Shown here one piece after another: positions 22,018-32,643 of a DNA stretch of 64,000 nucleotides; position 1 is the stretch's first letter, and each line of letters begins with the position of its first letter. A model generated the notes under the pieces. That model did no database searches. It saw only the letters and a list, made by a program, of their open reading frames with translations, and was not told the DNA's origin. Both the position numbers and the translations under genes were made by a program. Source of the DNA: Actinomortierella ambigua (Eukaryota; Mortierellomycota; Mortierellomycetes; Mortierellales; Mortierellaceae); the NCBI GenBank assembly GCA_016098155.1, contig JAAAJB010000023.1, positions 1 through 64,000 of the forward strand, written 5' to 3'.

Positions 22018-23731
22018 CTAGTCCAGCAACTCGACGTCCTTCTCGTCTTTTGGGAACGGCTTGTCACCATCGCGCATCCGAGCGACAATGGAGGGATCGA
22101 CCAAGAAGCCGGAGAACTTCTTGAGAGAGTCAACGCCGCGGACCTCGGAGGTGAGCAAGGGGACCTTGACAAGATGGAAATCCTCGTAGAGTTCCTCCAT
22201 CTGCTGAAGGTACTTGGCCTGCATCTTGTGGCGGACGCCACAGTGTTCGCAGTTGGAGCCCTTCTTGGGGAACAGCAGCTGGTTGACGACGATGTTGTGG
22301 GTGTCGATATGGTACGAGGTCAATTCCTGGATCATGCGCTCCGTCTCGTACAGCGACAAGAATTCAGAGATGCAGACGCAGACAAACGTTGTCTTGTCTG
22401 CATCCTTGAACTGGTTGTTGACCTCGGTAATGATCTCGCGCATCCCTTCCAGCTTGCCAAACATGTCCTCCGGGTTGCCGTTCATGCCCATCATGCCAGA
22501 CATTTGCTGCATCATCGGCCCGAATCGCCCACTCAGCTGCGATACCTTCGCCAGCGCCTTCTCCAACACGTTCGGGAATGACAAGAAACGCAGCGTGTGG
22601 CCTGTTGGTGCCGTGTCGAAAATGATTACAGAGTATTCCATCGACTTGACCTGCCTAGTATAGTTGTTGAGGAGAACAAGAAACAGCACCGACCGTGTAA
22701 AGTAAGTATATATGCATATACAAAAAAAACGGCTTCCTTACCCATGTGAAAATCGGGTGAGTTGTGATCGCCCTTATGAGCTGACGTAGAGAGGGTAGGA
22801 AAGGAGACAAAAGAGTCCCCTACTGCCACGTTATCCAAATACGACATGAAATGACTTACTTCATGACCTCTGCAAAACCCATGGCCTCATCGACACCAGG
22901 AATAGCAAAGGCAAGATCCTGCATCATTGACGAGATACCGCTTCCTTGATCGTCCGCTATTAGATGATGCAAACCAAGATAGAATGTCAATGGGGTCAGA
23001 ATTACTCTCACACTCTCCCACAGGGCGATCTTGCGTCAGTTGATTTGCCAAGGTCCTCGTACAGTTATCAATCATTTCCTGGATCGATGACGAGGGATCG
23101 ATTTCCTACGTAACAAAGACGGAATGAACATTTGGGAAAGGAGAAGAAAGACAACCACCAGTTGGTTAAGCGCATACAAGAAATACATGTACGATTTCCA
23201 AAAACAAAAAGTCCCCTCCTCCCGATTCCCCCATGCTTATCATATCAGGTTACCATGGCCCAGAGGTTCTCGAATCCGTCTACAAGAGTAGCATCCTTGC
23301 CGAATTTCTGGCCAAAGGCGTCCGACAAGTTGTGGGCCGGATCAGTCGAGATCAACAGCACGCTCGGGCGCACGCGAGCCAACTGGATAGCGAGTGAACA
23401 CGAGGTGGTAGTCTTGCCTAGGAAAGAAAGAGAGAAAGAAAATTGTTAAACATGCAAGTTGTGTCATTGAGAAGAGTAAAAAAAAAAAAATGAAAGATGA
23501 AAGATGTGTGCCTGAAAATATGCCTTCACCACTGTGTTGGAATGTCATATTCCCATGTGTTCTTGTCGGCTCTCATCACGCCAAAAAAAAGTCTCGAATA
23601 TGGGAGAAAGGGTAAGATGCGACCTTACCGACACCACCCTTGCCACCGACAAAGATCCACTGGAGCGAGGTCTGGTCAAGGACATTCTGGAGGGTAGGGT
23701 CCAAGGGTTCAAAGTCTTCAATGTCAGACAT
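22018..23731 (-). CDS. GET3: Get3 / TRC40 ATPase for tail-anchored protein insertion
   Basis: Cytosolic homodimeric ATPase that carries tail-anchored membrane proteins to the Get1/Get2 receptor at the ER. Five exons in phase: 23731-23629, 23417-23254, 23105-23063, 22956-22860 and 22654-22018, encoding 347 residues. The deviant Walker A motif is [10 protein letters not shown] (residues 29-38); intron 1 splits the Gly codon just before the catalytic Lys. Switch I is [14 protein letters not shown] and switch II is [11 protein letters not shown]. The methionine-rich substrate-binding helix appears as [20 protein letters not shown], and the zinc-binding CxxC of the dimer is C271-x2-C274 (NCEHCG). 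All diagnostic elements are present and the length is normal. A bacterial-type ArsA arsenite pump is excluded by the single ATPase domain and the CxxC. Confidence 0.97.
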
Positions 23732-24289
23732 GATGTAGGAGGGGAGTGAAGTGGAGTGGGGAGTAAGTACTGGATGGAAAAGGATGGAATCAAGGTTTCT
23801 GTCCCTTTTTTTTTTTTACTTCTCTTCACTTTGACCCACAAGGGACAAAAAAGAGGGAGCTGCTGCTGAGACGAAGCTCCGTGCTTTCAAGAGGTGGCTT
23901 TGATTCCCCCTCTCCTCTCCCTCTTCCCCCTCTTCCTATTTCGATCTCCCCCCGCAGCGTACATGTATGCATGTTGACTTGCGCCGTACTCGAGCTTGTA
24001 CCTACGAGGACCACTTGCAGGATGCATGCAAAAGAAAAGTTTCCTTCCAGTTGGTTTATAGGACGTGGACAATCATTATTATACTAGTACAAGTATGCGG
24101 GTCAAAACTATGCGACACGCCTTCTCTTTCTACAGTTTTTTTTTCTTTCTTTCTTCTGTCAAGGGACGACATGGAAGGGAAACAAAAACATCCTCCCTCT
24201 CTCTCTCTATCTCTCTCTCACACATCACGTCTCCTCTATTTTGTTTCTATTGTTGTTATTGCCATTGTTGTTGCTCTTCTTCTTCTTCT
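23732..24289. other. Non-coding interval, GET3 promoter and F-box-like gene 3' flank
   Basis: A 558 bp interval between two minus-strand genes. It holds poly-T and CT-rich tracts (about 23806-23818 and 24197-24216) and no supported open frame. Confidence 0.65.
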
Positions 24290-27200
24290 TCAGTACACGA
24301 ACGAGCCCTCGCTCTCATCATAATCCGGTTCCTGCTCGACAGGATTCGACCGATCCAGCAACGTCGGGGTCACCGTCCAGATAAACTCTTGACGCGTCGC
24401 CTCGTTCCAGACGATCCGGCTCGTCGCCGTCCGCTCAATCACCGCAGCCCCGTACCGTTCGTTCGCTCGCATGTACTGCCGACACGCGACAATCATAGCG
24501 TTGATCGCCGCCTGGCGGAAGTAAAACGTCTCCACCTTGGCCGTCCAGTTGGGATCTCGCATAGAGAAAGGCGTTCCTCCTCCTCCTCCTCCTCCTCCTC
24601 CTCCTCCTCCTGAGCCTCCTGCGCCTCCTCCTCCTCCCCCTGCTGCGCCTCCGCCATGACCGTGCCCGTTTCCATTTCCGCCGTTGTTGCTCCCGTTCCC
24701 TCCTCCACCACCACCTCCTGGGCTTTGACCAATACTAAAATGCCCGTGCCCTCCCGGTGGGGGAGGAAGAGAATGGTGATGGTGGTGGTGGTGATGATGA
24801 TGGTGATGATGGTGTCCGCTCGCAGTCGGAGTGGACATGGTGCTGGAAGCATACCCCAGACCATGACCGTGATTACCGTTATTATTACTGGTGCTGCTAG
24901 TGCTCAAGGCTGCCGTGGTGGTATGCGTCGAAGAAGTCGAAGAAGAAGAAGACGGTCTTCGTTCGGAACCAGTTGAAATGTGGCCCGAGTAGGATGAGGA
25001 CAGGATAGAGGGGTCGTCGCTCATGCTGCTGCCGCCGCCGCCGCCGCCGCACGGTAAACACGACGATCCGGACGATGAAGACTCTGTCATAGACGAAGGG
25101 AGAGTAGAAGAAGTAGAGGTAGTAGCTCCCCTTGCAGCTGTAGTGGTGGTAGTGGTGGTAGTGGTGGTGGTAGTGATGCCTGACCGACCAAGGGGCTCGT
25201 GTTCGAGTAGTAGTTCATGCGCGTCTGTGGGTGTCCTGGTCTCTTCCAGAATATCGTCGAGCATCCTGTGGCCGACGCCGCCAGCGCCATGTGCGCGATC
25301 ACTGCTGATATTGCTGCCGCTGCTGCTTCGACTGCTGCCGCTACCCTCGCCAAAAGAATCTAGGTGATCGTGGGGTGGTGGTAAAAAACGACCTTTACCC
25401 TTGTCCAAAATTGTGGGCGAGTGTAGATCTGTCGAAAACGACACACTGTGGCCAGACTCCCCTGTCTCTGACGAGCTAGTGTAGCCATGAGACGTTCCTT
25501 CATACTCGGTCGATGGTGCTGCTGCAGAGCCCGACTCCTCATGTGGGTGGTCGTATGGACAGGGCACGACGCGATACATTCCCCGCAGCTGCGTGTCCAA
25601 TGATGACACTCCACCGCTACCACTTCCGACGTTGGATGAAGAACCTGAGAGAATGAGTGCGGGCTGCAATGGCAAAGACGACGTGTCAATGTCGATTGAG
25701 TGGGAAGAAGAAGAAGCCGAAGAGGCAGGAGGAAGGAGCGGAAGAGGTGTCGACGGAGTAGGATCCAAAGGATGTTGCGAAGGAGCATCCATGCCAAAAG
25801 TCGCTGACGCGAAGGACGACGACTGTGTCGAGGGATAGTACGATTCTGCTTGAGAACCGAACGTCGAGTGCTGCAGAGACGCTGGAGAAAGTGAAAGCCT
25901 CTCCAAGCTTGGCAACGTTCGCGACGTGCCTTGAATCGCGATCTAAAACGAGAACAAAAAAAAAGAAGGGGTAGAGAAAGAAAAGAAAACGGAATAGGAA
26001 AAGAAGGCATAGATGAGCGTGAGAACTGTTAGCAAAAAAAAAAAAGGCATTCCTACAGTTTCAACAAAAAGTGGAGTGCAGGCGGCGCGCCAAAGTAAGG
26101 GATTGGCGGGTTGGGCATGAATACTGTGTTCAATTATCTCAGCGCTCAGTAGCTCATTCATTTTAAAAAAAATAACAACAATAAACACAAGCTGTCGGTT
26201 CCGTTCGCAGAGGAAAGCTCTACCGACACACCAGCTCTGATGCGAGGAAGAAGGGGTAAAAAGGCAACGGATGCAGGTCCAGCCGTTGTTTGCATATAAG
26301 CAGTGACATAAAAACAAACGAGGGTCCACAATACGAGTCGCTGGTTGGTCCCCTGCCACTATTGATCGTTTGATAGTGAGCACTCAAAGGGGATGGAAGG
26401 AAGGAGAGGACCATGCGCGCGAGTGGCATTGGGACAACCAAGACAAAGGCCGCTTTTATCCATTTTTACCCGTTTGGTCATGTTTCGAGCACACAACGTT
26501 GCATGTGGACTCGATGATGGCGAGGTTGCCAAAAAGAAAACAAAGCCGAACGTAGTAAAAAGGTACTGTTCGCTCGCATCATCAGCTTTTTTTTTCTCTC
26601 TCTCTCTCTCTCTGTTTAGCGTTTCGCAGGTGTGTATCAACATCTCTAACGGTTATCCATCCGTCCTGGATCAGGAGAACAAAAAAAGAACCAAAAAAAA
26701 AGACCCCTTGATTTGTAAGGCGACTTATACTTACCATAGCGTCAGACGGCTCTCCTCGATCGATGCCACTTGCTCCAGTAAGCAGATTCCCTCCTCCTGC
26801 TGCTACCATGGATGTTCCAGATGCCGTTGTTGCTGTCATCGCGCCTCCTGCTTGTCCTGATGGCGTTATCGGATCCAGGCTCATTGTCGGCATCGACAGT
26901 TCCGATAGCGACATGCCGGTCGAGCCCGTCGACGACGACGTCAAAGTGGCTGTGGGGACAACCCCTTCTGTGCGCGGCAGTCTTCGAGAGGCGCTAGACA
27001 AGGTCGAAGAAGGGGCTGATCGGAATGAAATGTTTGGTACAATAGCCGAGGATCTGTAGGCGCGGAGGGAACGATGTGGTTCCTGGGAGAGTTGGAGCGG
27101 GAATGGCTCGTCGTGGTCAATCCACAGGTGGGACGATTCGTGCGAATGACTTTCGCTACTACTGCCTCGACCACTACTGCTACTGGTCGTCGTTGTCGTG

Positions 27201-27721
27201 CCGCCGCCGCCGCCGCCACCGCTCATACTTGCTGCATGCGAAGAGGAGGAGCCGGAAGGGGCCGCGATCGGTCGTGATCGGCCGGTAGGTTCGAGACCAT
27301 GGTCGCCGCCGCCGCCGCCTGGCACCAAAAGTCCACCGGCAGCGGAGCTGCTGTCGGAACTCGAGGTCGAATCACCACTGCCGGATCGAGTCTGGCATGA
27401 GAAAATAAATTTGTACCTGCCTTGGGTTGCACGCGCCTCATGTGTCATTGGACCGTACTGCAGCATGTAGCTGCTCAGGGTGTAAATCCTCCTCGGACGG
27501 GACTCAAACTGCAAACGAGCCATGGCATGAAACTCGCCCATCGATAGCCGGATCTGGTGCACAGCATGATACCAAGTCCAGTTGACCCGTCGGAATGTGA
27601 ACAATAACGATCGAGGAAGGTACTGCAGGATGTGGAGAACAAGCTCTGGGGTCTCCATTACGATGACATAGGCCTGCCTCCTCGGCTGTGGTGGTGCCTG
27701 TGAAAGAGGTTGGTTGTCCAT
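24290..27721 (-). CDS. F-box-like protein with extreme low-complexity region
   Basis: Two exons in phase, 27721-26735 and 25942-24290, separated by a 792-bp intron, encode 879 residues. An F-box-like motif lies at about residues 22-58 (METPELVLHILQYLPRSLLF, then FRRVNWTWYHAVHQI). The following block FESRPRRIYTLSSYMLQYGP is well ordered. About 600 residues of Ser/Thr/Gly/His-rich sequence come next, including a run of about 14 His and long Gly runs. The C-terminal 95 residues are again ordered and contain WTAKVETFYFRQAAINAMIV, YMRANERYGAAVIERT and IVWNEATRQEFIWTV. A protein with ordered ends and a long disordered linker is suggested. A substrate-adaptor role in an SCF ligase is inferred from the F-box alone. 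I do not recognise the C-terminal domain. Confidence 0.75.
26588..26612 (+). repeat. CT dinucleotide run in the F-box-like gene intron
   Basis: A T run followed by about nine CT units, within the 792-bp intron 25943-26734. The rest of that intron holds no gene I can support. Confidence 0.8.
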
Positions 27722-30700
27722 CCTTTTCTCGATGAAACAAGAGGGGTGTCGGATGTGGTTGGATCTGGGTGGGAACGAAGAGAGAGAGAGAAAGAGAGGC
27801 GGAGAGGAAGGGAGTGCGTACGCCTGTGTATGAATGGACCTAGGGGTTGACTACTCGGTAAAAGGGAGAGTGTGTGAATGTGTGTGCGTGTGTGTGGGCT
27901 TGTGTGTATTGTGTGTTGTGTGAAAGAAGAGAGAGAAAGAGTTAAATCTGGGGTGGGCCACAAAAAAGTGAAAAAGAAAAACAAGTAAGCCAAACTCAAC
28001 CTCGAGGGCCTTTATGGCGGCAAAGGAAAAAAAGAAGGATCCAAGAAAATAGCACAACACAGGTGTACAGACTTCTGTGAAAAAAAAGAGCGGGGCGATG
28101 AAAGTAAACAATTGTCTTGCGGTTAAGGTAAGGTACGTTGTTCGTCCTGCAGATTCGAAAAAAAAGAGAGAGGGTTACAAAACAGAGAGAAAACAAAAGT
28201 GAGCATGCAAGGGTCCCATGATGGGCCGAACCTGCTTCACAATACATTGCTTCCTTATCTCAAACAAGGCAAACTGACAAACAAACTGACAAACAACGGA
28301 GAGGAGAGGACGAAGAGAAGGGGTGTGGAGTCTCGAGGGGGGAGGGTTATATATCAACAAAACGAAAAAAAAAGACAGGTGGTCTGAGACCCCTGTATTG
28401 TGAAGCATGCTTGTCATCCCGCCCGGTTTGGATGCAACAGAATACAACTCATGTGTGTTACCACTACCTTGGGGCGACGAAGGGGCGAGGAAGAACGGCG
28501 ATGCCAAAAATGATTGGGGCCGTGTGTATGGGTGGGTCTCACTGGCGTGCGTGGCAGAATTATAGAGAGGTGAGGAAACAGGGGTGCGAGACGAAATGCC
28601 GTTTCTTGAGTTTTAAGGCAAAGAAGGAAAGGAGATGACGAGAGGTAAGTGACGATGAACCAGAAGAAAAAGGTATTACGTGGTGGGTGGGGGAGGGGTC
28701 GAAGGTGGGGTGGGCGGATGAGGGGAAGAGGGGAAGGGAAGGGAAAGAAAGGGCGGGAGGACGGAGATGAAAGGGAAACACACACAGAAGAGAGATAGGT
28801 CCTGACTGAGGGACAACGGAGCCCTGTCCAGTTCAAACTGGTGTGGCAAATAAAAGGTCGACTCCATAACAGCTTACCTTCTGCAAGACAGAGGAGACAA
28901 TAAAAAAAACGAGGGTGACAAGCAAAAAGAGGACAGGCCGAAAAAAAAGAGTGGCCAATGAACAGTTAAAAAATAGATATATATTGGGCGGACCAGAGAG
29001 TAAGCTGTGGAAAAGTAATGGGGGGGGAGGAAGAAGGAGAAGAAGAAGAAGAGTCATGAGAACATCTCCTTTCAGGAAGACGAGAAAGCCGGAGACAACA
29101 CAATGCCTTGTCACTTCCAGTCGTCGTCGCAGCAAAGAAAAAAAAAAGCTCTTCTTGTCCTTCGCGATTTGCTCTTGATTCTTATGTATCGTGTGTGTTT
29201 TTCAAACACCACACTGATATGTATTAGAGACACATGTACTGAAGAGGGCACACAAAAGATCCATACCTGCTGCTGCTGAGCACAATGTCAATACCCGCAA
29301 ATAACAAATAGGCGAGGGCGAGAGAAGACAGTATAGTAGGATGAAGAAAAACAAGTACCCAAAAAAAACAGATCCAAAGTCAATAAAAGAACAAACTATA
29401 CCCTTCTCGGCCCAGACAGACTCATCCCGCACAGCAGCTGGCCGTAGTTAATCTGCACCGCATGACCGCCAATCTCTTGAGCGAATGGCAGCAAAAATTG
29501 TCGCCCACCACACCCAGTGCAGTGTGTAGTGTGTCCTCATTCCCTTCCGTAAGCTTGCAGTCTGCGCCCATGCTCGAGACTACATTCCTCTAGCTCACCT
29601 CGTCATCGAAGGAGGCAGTCGATGCAGAGCCAACGCAATTATTTTACTTGCCCCTGCAGCCGTTCACTGTCTGAAAACTTTTTTGCATTTTCCCGCCTCC
29701 AAACACTCCCTTTTTCCCTTCCCTCCCTTCTCATACTTTCCAGCGCCCATGGGCACAGGGAACAATGCATAAGAGCCTCTTCCCGCTCAATTATTGCGAG
29801 CTTATGTGCTAACTCACCTGCTGCGTCAGAGAAGGGAAGAGAGAGAGGCGAGGAACTTGTCGCGTAGCGTACTGTCCTGGTTTTAACCAACGCCAAGCAA
29901 GTAAATGTACATTATCAATCCTAACGATCGGGAGCGTTACGTCGTGCATGTGCATGAAACTGCTAAAGGCCCGACCTTGTCATGGTGACTCGCCACTCTG
30001 CAGCTTCGACAGTCAATCATGCCCTCCTCCTTCCCCTCTGCCCAGGATCCCAACGGCCACCATTTTGGAATCAACCTCGATAGAGCCGAGGTGGGGGTGA
30101 CGGAGGAACAAGCGTGAAACTATGCAGTTGTTGCCATTTGGCTGCTGTGCTGCATTTATGGTTAGGCTGGGATTGGTGTGGGGGGAGGGAGGGAGGGAGG
30201 GAGACAACAATGCACAGAAAGGAAAGTTCCACATTTTGCCCCAAAGCATCACTTCCTCCCTCCCTTTCACGAAATGTCTGTCCGGAACACCAAAGGAGCC
30301 TGGGGGCTACAATAGACGAGTCGAATGGGGAAGAACGCCGCACAGCCCGGATGAGCGTCCCAGGGTCTTGTGGTCTACCTATCATGAACTGGCTACACAC
30401 TCCGGTGGCTGGGTTTCCAAGTCTGCATGCCTGTCTGTGAAACTGAAATAGCGAAAAGGTTTGTGCGAGCTACCCACTCCAGCGGAACTTGCGATGCCTC
30501 ACGTACGACGTATCTTGTCGTCCAGTCACTGCTGGTGGTTGAGGAAGTGAGGAAGCCACAGGGTCACACCAAAAAAAAAAAAAAGAACACCCTGTTGTCG
30601 CGGCCACATTCTCCTTACCCTTTTTTTTCCGCAGACCGTCCCTTTCTCTCCACTCACATGGAAAAAACCTTATCCCGTCTGCTTGTACGCCCATTCCATC

Positions 30701-30903
30701 GCTCTTCAGCAGTAAGAAACAAAATGAGTAATAAAAGATCTTTCATCAATCACTATCACTTTGGCTCTCTCCACAAGTTCCAACTCTTTTCTCCTTCTCC
30801 CATCGCTATCTTCGACCGCCTGCGAGTTCAAAAGATTGATCAAAAAAAAAAAGTATGCAACATGGAGATTTATATTACAAGGATGATGGATGAACATATT
30901 AGT
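27722..30903. other. 3.2 kb non-coding interval upstream of the F-box-like gene
   Basis: Lies between two minus-strand genes. From about 27740 to 29120 the plus strand is strongly purine-rich (A/G runs, GTGTGT segment at about 27875-27915), so the transcribed strand of the F-box-like gene would have a long pyrimidine leader. From about 29440 to 30900 the composition is ordinary. No frame with coding character or family resemblance was found. The antisense frame at 30427-31776 is an overlap with the reductase gene and not a gene. Confidence 0.6.
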
Positions 30904-32007
30904 CTACAGCTTGGCACCGCCCAGTTCGGCAGCGAGAGAACGGCCACGAGCTTCAGCAGCGCCGACAGCGTTCTGAACAACCTCGCGGAATCCCTGTGCC
31001 TCAAACGACTTGATAGCAGCATCTGTTGTGCCATTGGGCGAAGTGACCTTCATGCGCAATGTCTTGAGATCGTCGCTGCTAGTGGCAGCCATCTTCGCCG
31101 CGCCAACTGCCGTCTATTCATGGGGAAAGGAGGAAAGGGGGAAAGAAAAGGTACACATTTTTATGTATGGTGGCGCACTGTTAGAAAGCGAAAACAAAAA
31201 CTCGGACCAACCAGGCGAGATATAAAACTTCGTGCCAACAAAGAGAACAAAAAAAAATACCTGAATTGCCAGAGCGCGAGCGGTGTCACGATCCATGCCA
31301 AGTTTAACAGCAGCGTCTTCCATGGCCTCCATCATCAGGAAAAAGTAGGCTGGTCCACTTCCGCTGAGTGCCGTGACTGTGTCCATCAGCGGCTCCTGAT
31401 CAACCCAGCGCACTTCTTTCGAGACGGCGCCCAAAAGCGACTCGGCCAGGCGGCGTTGACTCTCTGTAGCATCCGAGGTGGCATACAGGCCAGTGGCACC
31501 CTCGAGTGCCAGCGACGGGGTATTAGGCATGCACCGGATCACAGGAGGCAGCTCCGAAAAGGGAACACCTGTTCCATCTGCCATGAAACGGGCAATGGCC
31601 GTTGTGTCGATGCCGGCCGCAATCGAAATCACCAGAGGCTTGCGCTCACGCAAGATGGGGCCCAGATCAGCGACGACCGCGCGGAGCATCTGGGGCTTGA
31701 CGGCCAGGATGACCACCTCGGCAGGCTGGTACAATTCCTCGATCGACGATGTGGGCGAGACGTAGAGTTGCGCTGATTCCTCGGCAGGGGCGGATGCTGC
31801 TGCTCCTGCCACGGCCTCCTGATTGGCGGTAGGTCCTGAGAGAATCTGCAGTCCAGGGTACTTGTCGTGCAAAAAGTCGCAGCGAGCCTTGAGAGGCTCG
31901 GAAACGACACACTTGGAAAGAGGATATCCTACGGAGAGGAGACCGCCAAGAATGGCCTCAGCCATATTGCCGCCGCCAATGAAAGCCAGTCTTGATTGCA
32001 GTGTCAT
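30904..32007 (-). CDS. PRO3: Pyrroline-5-carboxylate reductase
   Basis: Catalyses the last step of proline synthesis, the NAD(P)H-dependent reduction of pyrroline-5-carboxylate. Two exons in phase, 32007-31261 and 31113-30904, encode 318 residues. The N-terminus has the Rossmann nucleotide-binding motif FIGGGNMAEAILGGLL (from about residue 9), followed by the VILAVKPQ strand and SIAAGI. The substrate and dimerisation part shows RCMPNTPSLALEGATGLYA and ALSGSGPAYFFLMMEAMEDA. After the intron come TSPNGTTDAAIKSFE and a C-terminal helix. All family signatures are present and the length is at the upper end of normal. There is an Ala/Glu-rich loop at about residues 65-85. The gene diverges from the disordered protein gene at 32644. 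Confidence 0.96.
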
Positions 32008-32643
32008 GGTTAGCTATGGATATGGAGTGAGAGTTGAGTGGGGTAGTGGTAGTGATGGCGGTAGGGTGAATGAGGTGGTTGAATGAGGAGGAGATGCAAG
32101 TGAGTCAAGTACTCTTTTATACTCGCGGCCGATAAGAGGAACAAAGAAATACATGCCCTGCTGGTGGGTCAACTTACCCGATCTGGGCAAACACAACGTT
32201 GAAAAACTTCCGACCAGCCCAGTCACACACTCTTATTTGGGACAGAGGGAGTCTGCTTTTAGACGACGTGGAGTATATGAGGGGATGGAGAGAGGGTGTG
32301 GGAACGGAGACAGTGACAAGTGTAAGTGTCTTATTGCTGCCTATCGGTGTGAGAGCAAGATCTCTTACTACCTGTACACAAGTTTTGATAACACCGAACG
32401 TTGAAACGTTGATGGACTGATCGTTCCTGAGAGGGTCTGAAGTACGTAGTGGCTTGTCCATGTGCCAATGCGAAAGGGGCGAACCAGAGAGGTTGATTTT
32501 TTTTTTTTTTTTTGCCACCACTGCAACAGAGATGCACAGAATGAGCCTGGACACAACATCAACACCAACATTGCGTCTCCATCCAATTGCTCCCTCTTCT
32601 CTTTGAAAAGTTCCACAAAAGTTGCTGAAAGTAAGAAGAAACC
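32008..32643. promoter_or_regulatory. Bidirectional promoter interval, P5C reductase and disordered protein
   Basis: 636 bp separate two divergent start codons. The interval contains a T run at about 32497-32512 and no supported coding frame. I see no defined operator. Coregulation of the two genes is possible but unsupported. Confidence 0.45.

Noticed and set aside
30427..31776. 449-codon plus-strand open frame
   Set aside because: Its second half runs antisense to the P5C reductase exons and inherits their composition; the first half is intergenic, crosses poly-A runs and resembles no family.
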